Shown here one piece after another: positions 27,201 through 36,386 of a DNA stretch of 64,000 nucleotides. The stretch's first letter is position 1; each line of letters starts with the position of its first letter. The translations under genes were made by a program, and so were the position numbers. Under the pieces are notes generated by a model that was given only the letters and a program-made list of their open reading frames with translations, ran no database searches and had not been told where the DNA came from. Source of the stretch: Actinomycetota bacterium (GTDB taxonomy: Bacteria > Actinomycetota > Actinomycetes > Mycobacteriales > Mycobacteriaceae); the NCBI GenBank assembly GCA_018268465.1, contig JAFDWN010000035.1, positions 57,098-121,097 of the forward strand, in the 5' to 3' direction.

Positions 27201-28618
27201 CCGCATTCGTCGGGATCGACCTGGGGACATCCGCACTCAAGGCGGTGGCCGTGAGCGGCGACGGGACCATCCTGGCGACCGCGCGGCGCGCCTACCCCAC
27301 TGCACGCCCGGAACCCGGTGCCGCAGAGCAGGATCCGGCCGACTGGTGGGCGGCGTTGGACGGCGCGATCGGTGACATCGCCCGGACGGTTCCCCCTCGG
27401 ACGTGGGCGGGTGTCGGCCTGTCGGGGATGTTGCCCACACTCGTGCGCATCGGCGACTCCGGGTCGGCACTGGCTCCCGCCATCACCTGGGAGGACGCGC
27501 GCGCCGAGCCGCAGGCGCGCGAGCTGCTCGGTACGGTCGGCGTGGACCGGCTCTACCGGGTCACCGGGCAACTGGTGGACGGCCGCTACCTGGCGCCGAT
27601 GTATGCCAGGCTGGCCCGCGCCGGCGACCGCGCGGCGGTGGTGGCGGGCGCCAAGGACGCCCTCTTCGCGCACCTGACCGGCGAGCTGTACACCGATCCG
27701 AGCACCGCCGCCGGATTCGGCGTCTTCGACCTGGACAGTGGCGGCTGGAATAGCGAATTGACCTCTGCGGCAGGTATTTCCCGGTTCCCAGACGTCCTTG
27801 CAGCGGGTTCGTGGCGGCCGGTCCTACCGGCGTGGCGGGACCGCTGGGAGTTGCCCGAGGGTCTTCCGGTGGTACTCGGCGCGGCGGACTCCGTGCTCGG
27901 TGCCCTGGGTATCGGCGCCACGGCACCGGGCGATGTCGCCGTGATCGCCGGTAGCAGCGCCATCGTGCTCGGGCTCTCCGCGACCCCGGTGCGTGATCCA
28001 CAGCGCCGTTATCTGGTCACCCCGCTGGCCGGCGCCGGGTGGGGACTGGAAATGGACCTGCTGGCGATGGGGACCGCGTTCGACGGGATCGCGGCGTTGC
28101 TCGGGCTGCCCGGCCCGGCGGCGCTGATGGCCGCCGCGGCGACCGTACCCGCCGCCGATGCACCCCTGTTCCTGCCCTATCTCAGCCCCGGCGAGCAGGG
28201 TGCGCTGTGGGATCCGGGGCTGACCGGGACGCTGCACGGTCTGACCCTGGCGATGGGCGCCGGGCACGTCGGCAGGGCCTTGCTGACCGGAGTGGTGAAC
28301 GAATTGCGCCGCTGTACAGAAGTATTGGCGACGGCGACGGGCTGTCGAGGACCGATCCTGCTCGGCGGGGGAGCGGCGGCGAGTCCGTTGCTGTGGCAGG
28401 ACCTCGCCGACGCGACCGGCCGCGAGGTTTGGGTCGACCCAGCGATCCGTGACCATTCGGCGCTCGGCGCGGCACTGCATGCGGCGGCGAGCCTGCACCA
28501 CCCCGTCGCGGTGCGCGGCGACAAACGCATCGTGGCGCCTCACCCCGCGCGGCTCGGCTGGTGGACCGACGCCGCCGAGCGGCACGACGAACTGCGCCTG
28601 CGCCTGGCGGACCCGTGA
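27197..28618 (+). CDS. FGGY-family carbohydrate kinase
   Basis: A 473-aa kinase of the xylulokinase/gluconokinase superfamily. GIDLGTSALKAV near the N-terminus is the phosphate-1 loop, with GVGLSGM and EDARAEPQ in the sugar-site half, and VIAGSSAIVLG and ILLGGGAAASPLLWQDLAD in the second half. It phosphorylates a polyol or ketose-like substrate with ATP. The GTG start overlaps the aminotransferase stop (GTGA). A sugar-type kinase between a PLP enzyme and a decarboxylase is unusual and suggests a hydroxylated amino compound or sugar-amine as substrate. Confidence 0.88.
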   Translation: MTAFVGIDLGTSALKAVAVSGDGTILATARRAYPTARPEPGAAEQDPADWWAALDGAIGDIARTVPPRTWAGVGLSGMLPTLVRIGDSGSALAPAITWEDARAEPQARELLGTVGVDRLYRVTGQLVDGRYLAPMYARLARAGDRAAVVAGAKDALFAHLTGELYTDPSTAAGFGVFDLDSGGWNSELTSAAGISRFPDVLAAGSWRPVLPAWRDRWELPEGLPVVLGAADSVLGALGIGATAPGDVAVIAGSSAIVLGLSATPVRDPQRRYLVTPLAGAGWGLEMDLLAMGTAFDGIAALLGLPGPAALMAAAATVPAADAPLFLPYLSPGEQGALWDPGLTGTLHGLTLAMGAGHVGRALLTGVVNELRRCTEVLATATGCRGPILLGGGAAASPLLWQDLADATGREVWVDPAIRDHSALGAALHAAASLHHPVAVRGDKRIVAPHPARLGWWTDAAERHDELRLRLADP

Positions 28619-28730
28619 CGGCGGGTCTTCCCGCGTCGGTTCTGCAGCGGCATGATGCAGGGACGGTGGTCGCAGACCGCGCCGCGGCGGCGATGGTCTC
28701 GCGGCGCGCCGACGAGAACGGAGGCACCAT

Positions 28731-29999
28731 ATGACCACGCCCCTGCAGTCCGCCGAGGTGCTCGACCTCTTCCCGCCCGGGACCCGTGTCGCCGACGACG
28801 GCACCCTCGTCGTCGCCGGTTGCCGCCTGGACGACCTGGCCCGCGAATTCGGCACCCCGGTGATGGTCGTCGCCGAGGACGCCGTGCGCCAACGAGCCCG
28901 TGACTACCTGGCAGCCTTCCGCGCGGGCTGGCCTCGCGTCGACGTCGCCTTCGCCTCCAAGGCGTTCCCCTGCACCGCGATTCAGCGGTTGATGGTCGAA
29001 GAAGGGCTGTATCTGGACGTGGCGGGCGGCGGCGAGATCATGACCGCACTGGCCGCGGGCGCCGACCCCGGACGGATTCTGCTCCACGGCAACGCCAAGA
29101 CCGACGAGGAGATCGAACTGGCGGTGCGCGAGGGCGTCGGGCTGGTCGTCGTCGACAACTTCGACGACATCGACCGGCTCGAGCACATCGTGGCGCCGGG
29201 GCGGGTTCAGCCGTGTCTGGTGCGGGTCATCCCCGGCGTGCAGGCATCGACGTACGCCGCCGTGGCGACCGGACACGAGGGCTCCAAATTCGGGTTGATG
29301 CCCGCCGCCGCCCGCGAGGCGATCAACCGCATCGAACGCAGCAGCGTCCTGCGCTGCGACGGGGTGCACACCCACGTGGGCAGCCAGTTGCTCAACGTCG
29401 ACCAGCTGGCGGCGGCGGTGGCGCCGATCGCCGCGCTCGGCACCTTCGACACCTACGACCTCGGCGGCGGCCTCGGCGTGCGCTACACCTACGACGACCA
29501 TCCGCCCACCCTCGACGACTATGCGAGCGCGATGCTGACCCAGGCACGCGAGCTGCTCCCGTCCGGGAGCCGGATCATCGTCGAACCGGGCCGCAGCATG
29601 ACGGCCGCGGCAGCCTGCACGGTGTACCGCGTCACCACTGTCAAACGGGGATTGGTCACCCATGTGGCCGTCGACGGCGGGATGGGCGACAACCTCGAAG
29701 TGTCGCTCTACGGGCAACGATTCGAGGCCAGCATCGTCGACCGGGTCGGCGGCGGCGACGACGTCACCGTGGTCGGCAGGCACTGCGAATCCGGCGACCA
29801 GCTGATCGACGGTGTGGCGTTGCGCGACCCGTCGGTCGGCGACCTGCTCGCCGTCCCGGTGACCGGCGCCTACTGCTACACGATGTCCAACCAGTACAAC
29901 GGCGCACGGCGCATCCCGGTCGTGTTCGCCGCCGACGGCCGGGCACGGCTGGTGGTCCGCCGCGACACCTGGGCCGATCTGCTTGCCCGCGACGTCTGA
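28731..29999 (+). CDS. Diaminopimelate/ornithine decarboxylase-family PLP enzyme (fold type III)
   Basis: A 422-aa alanine-racemase-fold decarboxylase. PLP lysine K77 is in AFASKAF; GSKFGLMP, THVGSQLLN, LGGGLGV and EPGRSM follow in the expected order; CESGDQL and GAYCYTMSNQYN supply the cross-dimer residues. The general pattern is that of LysA. LysA proper is usually beside argS/thrA in mycobacteria, so this is probably a second copy with a different substrate. It lies 112 nt after the kinase gene with its own GGAGG site, so it may be the last gene of the operon or have its own promoter. Confidence 0.85.
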   Translation: MTTPLQSAEVLDLFPPGTRVADDGTLVVAGCRLDDLAREFGTPVMVVAEDAVRQRARDYLAAFRAGWPRVDVAFASKAFPCTAIQRLMVEEGLYLDVAGGGEIMTALAAGADPGRILLHGNAKTDEEIELAVREGVGLVVVDNFDDIDRLEHIVAPGRVQPCLVRVIPGVQASTYAAVATGHEGSKFGLMPAAAREAINRIERSSVLRCDGVHTHVGSQLLNVDQLAAAVAPIAALGTFDTYDLGGGLGVRYTYDDHPPTLDDYASAMLTQARELLPSGSRIIVEPGRSMTAAAACTVYRVTTVKRGLVTHVAVDGGMGDNLEVSLYGQRFEASIVDRVGGGDDVTVVGRHCESGDQLIDGVALRDPSVGDLLAVPVTGAYCYTMSNQYNGARRIPVVFAADGRARLVVRRDTWADLLARDV

Positions 30000-30074
30000 G
30001 CACCGCGGTCGCGATGTCCGGCGGGGTCACCGGGAGCGCAGGCCTCCTCGGCGGCCAGGTGTCCACGGATCACG

Positions 30075-30425
30075 TCAACCCCGTTGCTGAGCCGCGTTTT
30101 CCACCACCGCGAACTTCTCCGGGCAGTACGTGCTGACGCCGGTGGCGAGGAACTGCCACGCCTGCGTCTCGGTGCTGTCCTTGGGCAGATTGCGGGAGAT
30201 GAATCGCGCCGAGTCGACCGCGTCGGCGTCCACACCCCGGAACAGGCGCTCACATGCGATCTTGGCCAGCCAGGCGTTGTAGTCCTTCTGACCGTAGATC
30301 CCGAAGGTGTGCAGCTGTCTGGCGAAGTCGGTGTCGACGTCGGCGTGGGCGGGCGCCGCGAGGCTCAGCGCCCCCGCCGTCAGCCCGGCGGCCGCCGCGG
30401 CGCCGAGCATTCGACGAACACGCAT
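30075..30425 (-). CDS. DUF732 secreted protein
   Basis: A 116-aa protein with a Sec signal peptide ending APAHA-D. The mature part (VDTDFARQLHTFGIYGQKDYNAWLAKIACERL, then CPE near the end) is the DUF732 fold of mycobacterial exported proteins, with two cysteines. Function unknown. It starts 3 nt after the mmpL stop, so it is the third gene of the mmpS-mmpL operon. Confidence 0.85.
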   Translation of the reverse strand: MRVRRMLGAAAAAGLTAGALSLAAPAHADVDTDFARQLHTFGIYGQKDYNAWLAKIACERLFRGVDADAVDSARFISRNLPKDSTETQAWQFLATGVSTYCPEKFAVVENAAQQRG

Positions 30426-30428
30426 CGC

Positions 30429-33314
30429 TCAGCTTCCCGTCAGCGCTTGTTGCGGATGACTCTGGAAACGCCGGGACGGGCGGCTGCGGACGATCTGCGG
30501 CCACCAGAACCACTTGCCGAGGAGCGCGGCGATCGACGGGGTCATGAAGGAGCGGATGACGAGGGTGTCGAACAGCAGACCCAGCCCGATCGTGGTGCCG
30601 ACCTGTCCGATCACCGTCAGATCACTGACCACCATCGACATCATGGTGAACGCGAACACCAGGCCGGCCGCGGTGACAACCGAGCCGGTGCCGCCCATCG
30701 CCCGGATGATGCCGGTGTTGAGGCCGGCGTGGATCTCCTCCTTGAAGCGTGAGACCAGCAGAAGGTTGTAGTCGGCGCCGACGGCCAGCAGGATGATGAC
30801 CGACATCGCCAGCACCATCCAGTGCAGTTCGATACCGACGATGTGTTGCCAGATCAGCACGGACAATCCGAACGACGCCCCCAGCGACAACACCACCGTG
30901 CCCACGATCACGGCCGCCGCGACGATGGCGCGGGTGATGATGAGCATGATGATGAATATCAGCGCCAACGACGCGATACCGGCGATGACGAGGTCGTATC
31001 TGGAGCCGTCGGCCATGTCCTTGAAGGTGGCGGCGGTACCCGCAAGGTAGATCCGGGAACCTTCCAGCGGCGTGCCCTTGATGGCTTCCTTGGCGGCCTG
31101 TTTGATGGCGTCGATGTGCTTGATGCCCTCCGGGCTCATCGGGTCGCCCTCGTGGCTGATGATGAACCGTACGGCGTGGCCGTCGGGTGACAGGAACATC
31201 TTCATGCCGCGTTTGAAGTCGGGGTTCTCGAACGCCTCCGGTGGCAGATAGAACGAGTCGTCGTTCTTGGCGGCGTCGAACGCCTGCCCCATGGCGGTGG
31301 CGTTGTCCTGGGCGGCGTTCATCTGTTCCTGCATGCCGTTCTGGGTGGCATACATCGTGAGCATCATCGACTTCATCGACTTCATGGTCGTGATCATCTC
31401 GGGCATGAGCGTCACCAGCTGCGGCATGAGGGTGTCCAGGCGCTCCATCTCGGGCAGTAGCTGCTGGATGTCGTCGGTCATGGTGTCGATGCCGTCAAGG
31501 GTGTCGAACACCGACCGCATCGCCCAGCACAGCGGGATGTTGAAGCATTTGGGTTCCCAGTAGAAGTAGTTGCGGATGGGCCGGAAGAAGTCGTCGAAAT
31601 CCGCGATGTGGTCCCGCAGCTCGGCCACATCGACGGTCATGTCCTTCATCTTGGCCACCATGTTGTGCGTGGTGTCGGCCATCTGCTGGGTCAGGCTCTG
31701 CATCTTCTCCATCGTGTTGATGGTGTTCTGCATGTCGTCGGCCTGGACGAGCATGTCCGCCATCCGGTCGGAGAGGTACTTCTGGTTCATCTTCTGGGTG
31801 GTGCCCTGCATGCTGATCTGGAACGGGATCGAGGTGTGCTCGATCGGCGTGCCCAGCGGCCGGGTGATGGCCTGGACGCGGCCGATACCGGGCACCCGGA
31901 AGATGGCTTTGGCGATCTTGTCGATGACCAGGAAGTCCGCGGGGTTCCGCATGTCGTGATCGGTCTCGATCATCAACAATTCGGGGTTCATCCGGGCCTG
32001 GGAGAAGTGCCGATCGGCCGCGGCGTAGCCCTCGTTGGCGGGCAGATCGCCCGGCAGGTAGTTGCGGTCGTTGTAGCTGGTCTGGTAGCCGGGCAGGGCC
32101 AGAAGGCCGATGAGCGACAGGGCGATGGTGGCCACCAGGATCGGTCCCGGCCAGCGGACGACGGCGGCGCCGATCTTGCGCCAGCCGCGGGTGCGCATCG
32201 CGCGCTTGGGTTCCAACAATCCGAATCGGCTGGCCACCGTGACGATGGCGGGCCCAACCGTCAGTGCCGTGACGATGAGCACGACCATGCCGATCGCCAG
32301 CGGGATGCCGAGGGTCTGGAAGTAGGGCAGCCGGGTGAAGTGCAGGCAGAACGTCGCACCGGCGATGGTCAGCCCGGAGCCGAGCACCACATGCGCGGTG
32401 CCGCGGAACATCGTGTAGTACGCCTGTTCGCGGGATTCGTCGACCGACCGGGCTTCCTGATATCGGCCTATCAGGAAGATGGCATAGTCCGTCGCCGCCG
32501 CGATGGCAAGTGTCACCAGCAGGTTCGTGGCGAATGTGGAGAGCCCGATCACGTCGTGATAGCCGAGGAAGGCCACCACGCCACGGGCGGCGGTGAGCCC
32601 AAGCACGACCATCACCAGGACCAGCAGCACGGTCACGATCGACCGATAGACCAGCAGCAACATGGTGATGATGACCGCGAAGGTGACCATCTCGATCATC
32701 CGCATACTGCGGTCACCGGCGTCGTTCTGGTCGGCGGCCACCGCCGCCGGCCCGGTGACATAGGCCCGCACACCGTCGGGTGCAGGGGTGGTGTCCACGA
32801 CGGTCTGTACGGCTTCGACCGACTCATTGGCCAGTGCTTCACCGAAGTTGCCTGCCAGGTACACCTGCACGTACGCGGCTTTGCCGTCGGGACTCTGCGA
32901 GCCGGCCGCGGTCAGCGGGTCGCTCCAGAAGTCCTGTACGTGCTCGACGTGGGCGGTGTCGGCCTTCAGCTCGGCGACGATCTTGTCGTAGTAGGCATGC
33001 GCTTCGTCGCCGAGGGGTTCCTGACCCTCGAGCACGATCATGATCGAGCTGTTGGACTTGAACTCGCCGAACGTCTCGCCGATGCGCTTCATCGCGATCA
33101 TCGACGGCGCCTGATCCGGGCTCATCGACACCGCGCGCATCTGCCCGACGGTCTCCAGCTGAGGCACGCTCACGTTGAGCGCGGCGATGATCGCGATCCA
33201 GCCCAGGATGATCGGCACCGCGAGACGGCGGATCCAGCGCGCCAAACCCGAGCCGTGCCCGTGGTCCCCGCTGGGTACCGCGTCGGTCGGTGCGTCGTGA
33301 ACGGGCGCGCTCAT
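30429..33314 (-). CDS. mmpL: MmpL-family RND transporter (MmpL4/MmpL5 type)
   Basis: A 961-aa RND lipid/siderophore exporter with 11-12 membrane helices in two bundles. The length and layout (~960 aa, insert of about 200 residues between the second-half porter parts, Met-rich coiled coil with repeated MxxM) fit the cluster with MmpL4 and MmpL5. [17 protein letters not shown] in the first half and [15 protein letters not shown] in the second hold the D-Y pairs of the proton relay. It overlaps mmpS in ATGA. Exported cargo could be siderophores, glycopeptidolipids or drugs. Confidence 0.92.
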   Translation of the reverse strand: MSAPVHDAPTDAVPSGDHGHGSGLARWIRRLAVPIILGWIAIIAALNVSVPQLETVGQMRAVSMSPDQAPSMIAMKRIGETFGEFKSNSSIMIVLEGQEPLGDEAHAYYDKIVAELKADTAHVEHVQDFWSDPLTAAGSQSPDGKAAYVQVYLAGNFGEALANESVEAVQTVVDTTPAPDGVRAYVTGPAAVAADQNDAGDRSMRMIEMVTFAVIITMLLLVYRSIVTVLLVLVMVVLGLTAARGVVAFLGYHDVIGLSTFATNLLVTLAIAAATDYAIFLIGRYQEARSVDESREQAYYTMFRGTAHVVLGSGLTIAGATFCLHFTRLPYFQTLGIPLAIGMVVLIVTALTVGPAIVTVASRFGLLEPKRAMRTRGWRKIGAAVVRWPGPILVATIALSLIGLLALPGYQTSYNDRNYLPGDLPANEGYAAADRHFSQARMNPELLMIETDHDMRNPADFLVIDKIAKAIFRVPGIGRVQAITRPLGTPIEHTSIPFQISMQGTTQKMNQKYLSDRMADMLVQADDMQNTINTMEKMQSLTQQMADTTHNMVAKMKDMTVDVAELRDHIADFDDFFRPIRNYFYWEPKCFNIPLCWAMRSVFDTLDGIDTMTDDIQQLLPEMERLDTLMPQLVTLMPEMITTMKSMKSMMLTMYATQNGMQEQMNAAQDNATAMGQAFDAAKNDDSFYLPPEAFENPDFKRGMKMFLSPDGHAVRFIISHEGDPMSPEGIKHIDAIKQAAKEAIKGTPLEGSRIYLAGTAATFKDMADGSRYDLVIAGIASLALIFIIMLIITRAIVAAAVIVGTVVLSLGASFGLSVLIWQHIVGIELHWMVLAMSVIILLAVGADYNLLLVSRFKEEIHAGLNTGIIRAMGGTGSVVTAAGLVFAFTMMSMVVSDLTVIGQVGTTIGLGLLFDTLVIRSFMTPSIAALLGKWFWWPQIVRSRPSRRFQSHPQQALTGS

Positions 33315-33739
33315 GCCGACTTCACCAGGCAGAAGGTTTGGGCGTTCAGCCCGGAGGACGAGTTCTCGTCCTTGACCTCATCGTCGACGGTGATACGGCA
33401 GGAGATCGAATTGCCGTCGCCCTGGGCGACGATGTTCGGGAACGCCGACGGAGCCGTCGTCGACAACGTCAGCGACCACGGCAACGCCGCCCCGTCCACC
33501 CGCTGCGGCTGGGCGTCGAGGTCGAGGTAGTTGATATCGGCTGTCGCGCCGGGCACGCCGAACACTTCGTAGGTCACCACCTTGGGATTGAACGGTTTCG
33601 TGTCCTCGGCGACCACACTGGATATCCCGCGCGGATCTTCGGCGCCGAAAAACGTCCGCACCCGCATCACCGTGAACCCGGCAACCAACGCCACCACGAG
33701 GATCACCAGCGGGATCCACGTCCGCTTCACTAAACGCAT
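33311..33739 (-). CDS. mmpS: MmpS-family accessory protein
   Basis: A 142-aa protein with one N-terminal membrane helix ([20 protein letters not shown]) and a periplasmic beta domain containing [19 protein letters not shown] and the C-terminal pair of cysteines (C...C in ISCRITV and TFCLV). MmpS proteins partner the MmpL transporter encoded next. The start at ATG 33739, preceded by GGAGGG, is preferred to longer frames. Confidence 0.92.
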   Translation of the reverse strand: MRLVKRTWIPLVILVVALVAGFTVMRVRTFFGAEDPRGISSVVAEDTKPFNPKVVTYEVFGVPGATADINYLDLDAQPQRVDGAALPWSLTLSTTAPSAFPNIVAQGDGNSISCRITVDDEVKDENSSSGLNAQTFCLVKSA

Positions 33740-34080
33740 CTCGAAATGCCCTCCACCCGTTGCTGTTTCAGCGGTGTGCGGACGGGCCGGGGATGGCGGG
33801 TCGGGACATGCCGGGCGCAGCCGGGGGGTTCCCCTGGCCACGGTCGCTCACGGTCACCGCCACAGGTGCGCTCCTCTGCTGCATCGTCAACGGTCGCCGC
33901 CGGCTCCCGCATTGCACGTCTGTGCAGGTGCTCGTCGGTATGGAGACCACTAAAGTTTCTGATCGACAGGCGAACGCTAACCGAATGGCTATGCTCTAGC
34001 AAGCCGATCGGCTAACTACTCGGCGTGTGGCCGGTCACTGCGCGGCAGTCGGCACGGTCCCGGCGTCCGGCGAGACCCGA
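33740..34080. promoter_or_regulatory. mmpS / tetR divergent control region with palindromic operator
   Basis: A 341-nt gap between divergent genes. AGCCGATCGGCT (34002-34013) is a perfect 12-bp palindrome; with its flanks it becomes TAG-NN-palindrome-NN-CTA, 22 bp. GCTAACC...GGCTA at 33976 is a second weak half-site pair. On the minus strand TTGCTA and TAGCGT are 17 nt apart and would give an mmpS promoter overlapping the palindrome. The TetR protein encoded alongside is the likely binder. Confidence 0.5.
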
Positions 34081-34713
34081 ATGATGCGACGGAGGAGCGG
34101 TTTGGCCAAGCCTGTGGCTCAACGCGGATTCGCGCGCGAACGGGTGATCGAGGCCGCGCTTGCGCTGTTTGCCGAGCACGGCGTCACCGGCGCCTCGCTG
34201 CAGATGATCGCCGACCGCCTCGGCGTGAGTAAGGCCGCGGTCTACTACCAGTTCCAGTCCAAAGACGAGATCGCCCTGGCGGTCGTGGGCCCGGTGTTCG
34301 ACGACATCGCGCGCCTGGTCAGGATCGCCGAGGCGCTCCCGTCGGCGGCGGCTCGCCGGGAGACCGCGGTGAGCGGCCTGGTCGAGCTCGCGGTCCGCCA
34401 CCGCAAGGTCTCCGCGGTGTTCTACGGGGATCCCACCGTGGAGCGGCTGCTCGATGGCCGCGCCGAATTCAAGGATGCGGGCGAGCGGTTCCTGGCGCTG
34501 CTGCTCGGACCCGAACCCGACGCCGCGACGAGGGTCGCGATCTCGTTGCTGACCGCGGGGATCCATGGCTGCTGCTCGGATCCGACGCTCGACGACGTCG
34601 ATGACGCGGAGCTTCGTCGTGCGCTGCTCGGGTGCTGCCAGCGGTTGCTGGACGGCGTAGGTCTCGCTCCGCGCGAGTTCGGCGCGCACGCCGACGCCGA
34701 GCACATCCGATAG
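34081..34713 (+). CDS. TetR-family regulator
   Basis: A 210-aa regulator: RERVIEAALALFAEHGVTGASLQMIADRLGVSKAAVYYQFQSKDEIALAVV is the TetR helix-turn-helix at about residues 20-70; the remainder is an all-helical ligand domain with two adjacent cysteines (GIHGCCSD). It is divergent from mmpS-mmpL and probably represses them, as other local TetR proteins do for MmpL pumps. The frame is open from GTG 34027; tandem ATG codons at 34081 and 34084 are more likely starts. Confidence 0.88.
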   Translation: MMRRRSGLAKPVAQRGFARERVIEAALALFAEHGVTGASLQMIADRLGVSKAAVYYQFQSKDEIALAVVGPVFDDIARLVRIAEALPSAAARRETAVSGLVELAVRHRKVSAVFYGDPTVERLLDGRAEFKDAGERFLALLLGPEPDAATRVAISLLTAGIHGCCSDPTLDDVDDAELRRALLGCCQRLLDGVGLAPREFGAHADAEHIR

Positions 34714-34806
34714 GACCGAACCACCGGGGCCTCGCCCCGCGGGCTGTGCTGTGATCCGCACCTCATCTGGGGATCGGCCCACCGCTCCGCGACGTTCGGG
34801 ACAGGC

Positions 34807-35547
34807 ATGACATCACGTGATCTCAATGCTGCGGCACATTCACGACGCCGATGTGCCCCCGGCTTTCGCCGGTTCCTGCGCGTTGCCGCTCCGGCAGTCC
34901 TCGCCTTGACGACGCTCGTGGCGCCGGCGGTGTCGGGAGCCGGGGGGTACGGCATCCCGTCGGCCTCGGCGGACTCATGTCCCGACATCCAGGTGGTCTT
35001 CGCGCGCGGCACCGGAGAACCGCAGGGCGCGGGTCGGGTCGGTGACGCGTTCGTCGACGCCTTGCGCTCCGATGTCGGTGGCCGGTCGGTGGCGGTGTAC
35101 GGGGTGAACTACCCGGCGTCGGACGATTTCCTGCGCGCGGTCGACGGGGCCAACGATGCGAGCGCCTTCGTCCAGCGTGTCGTTGCCACCTGCCCCGGCA
35201 CCCAGATCGTCCTCGGCGGGTACTCCCAAGGTGCCGCCGTGGTCGACATCATCACGGTCGCGGGACAGCCCGTCTTCGGCTTCAGCAACCCGATGCCGCC
35301 GGCCATCGCCGACCGCGTCGCCGCGGTGGCCGTGTTCGGCAACCCGTCGAACCGGGTCGGCGGACCGCTGACGGCCCTCAGTCCCGGGTACGGCGCCAAG
35401 ACCATCGATTTGTGCACCACCGGCGATCCGATTTGTTCCGACGGCGACGACCGCGCCGCGCACAGCCAGTACGTGCAATCCGGCCTGACGAGTCAAGCGG
35501 CCACGTTCGTGGCTGACAGGTTGACCGCGGCCGAGTCGGCGGCCTAG
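34807..35547 (+). CDS. Cutinase-family secreted esterase
   Basis: A 246-aa alpha/beta hydrolase. Residues 1-56 form a long signal region with a hydrophobic core (APAVLALTTLVAPAVSGAG). The mature part starts near SCPDIQVVFARGTGEP. The catalytic triad is Ser140 in GYSQG, Asp207 in GDPICSDG and His219 in AHSQY. Cysteines are placed for two disulfides, as in the Culp proteins of mycobacteria. It should hydrolyse short to medium chain esters outside the cell. Confidence 0.9.
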   Translation: MTSRDLNAAAHSRRRCAPGFRRFLRVAAPAVLALTTLVAPAVSGAGGYGIPSASADSCPDIQVVFARGTGEPQGAGRVGDAFVDALRSDVGGRSVAVYGVNYPASDDFLRAVDGANDASAFVQRVVATCPGTQIVLGGYSQGAAVVDIITVAGQPVFGFSNPMPPAIADRVAAVAVFGNPSNRVGGPLTALSPGYGAKTIDLCTTGDPICSDGDDRAAHSQYVQSGLTSQAATFVADRLTAAESAA

Positions 35548-35563
35548 CCGGCCGAGCCGGGTT

Positions 35564-35680
35564 TCAGTCCTCGGCGTGGCGGTCGTGGTCCCACCGCTCC
35601 AGCCGCACCTGCAAATCGTGCAGGCCCAGCGCCAGCAGCGGGGCGCTCAGCGACATCACGGTGATCAGCAGTGCGTTCAT
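35564..35680 (-). CDS. 38-aa single-pass peptide, coupled to the SARP-like gene
   Basis: A very short gene: ATG at 35680, TGA at 35564. The peptide begins MNALLITVMSLSAPLLALGL, one membrane helix, followed by a charged amphipathic tail (RLERWDHDRHAED). The ATG overlaps the stop of the SARP-like gene (ATGA), so it is translationally coupled. Function unknown; it could anchor or modulate the regulator. Support is the coupling and the membrane-helix-plus-tail design. Confidence 0.65.
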   Translation of the reverse strand: MNALLITVMSLSAPLLALGLHDLQVRLERWDHDRHAED

Positions 35681-36240
35681 GGCTCGCTCTGGTCGTTGGT
35701 GGATCTGACGATATCCACGTTATGGTCGTGCGCCGCGGTGCCACACGGGTAGCCGGCTACCCGAGTTTCGGGCATTGTGGCGAGCCTGTTCTCGACCGCC
35801 ACCCGCATGGCCTGGAAGCGGCGGCGCTCGTGGACGCACCAGGGGTCGGGCCAGCCGTCGAGGAGTTCGGCGGACGCGGACGGGGCGGGGCTGTGCGCGT
35901 CACGGCGGGCGCCGCCGAGCGCTCCGGTGAGCGCGTCGGTCGCGTGGTACCAGTCCACGGAAACGTTGGGCGCCAAGCCAATCGATCCGGCGTCGAGATC
36001 CAGCAGCGGCTCGGCACCGAGCGGGCGCAGGCGCCAGAGGGCCGAACGCAGACTCGCGGACGCCTTGGCCGGCGGTGCGTACGGCCAGAGGGTGGCGCAG
36101 ACCCAGGTGCGATGCAGCCTACGGCGTTTCAGCGCGGCCAGCGCGACAACTCGCTGGCACGACGGCGGCAGGATGATGGGTCGCATACCTCGATAGACGG
36201 CGAAGTCGCCCAACAGGTTCAACGAAAACTGTTCCCGCAC
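35677..36240 (-). CDS. Short SARP/BTAD-type transcriptional regulator
   Basis: A 187-aa protein. An OmpR-like winged helix (FSLNLLGDFAVYRG, then LPPSCQRVVALAALKRRRLHRTWVCATLWPYAPPAKASASLRSALWRLR) is the DNA-binding part of SARP regulators. It is followed by a shortened BTAD-like helical part (WYHATDALTG..., ELLDGWPDPWCVHERRRFQAMR). It lacks the ATPase and TPR modules of AfsR. The GTG at 36240 is chosen because homology-like sequence starts there; the frame is open to 36486. Divergent from ltrA. Confidence 0.75.
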   Translation of the reverse strand: MREQFSLNLLGDFAVYRGMRPIILPPSCQRVVALAALKRRRLHRTWVCATLWPYAPPAKASASLRSALWRLRPLGAEPLLDLDAGSIGLAPNVSVDWYHATDALTGALGGARRDAHSPAPSASAELLDGWPDPWCVHERRRFQAMRVAVENRLATMPETRVAGYPCGTAAHDHNVDIVRSTNDQSEP

Positions 36241-36386
36241 CCACAGATCGTTGCCCGGCGGCCGGCCGCCGCACACGCGTAGTGCACTACCTGTCCCGTG
36301 CCCGCAGCGGTTGCGTACACCTCGGCTGGGATGGAATGTTCCCGTCGGGGTCGCGATTGTTGCGGACCCGGGAAGGGGACACACTC

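Noticed and set aside
28731-29999. Calling this gene lysA
   Set aside because: It is LysA-like, but lies in a catabolic cluster and away from the usual lysA neighbours, so a different substrate is likely.
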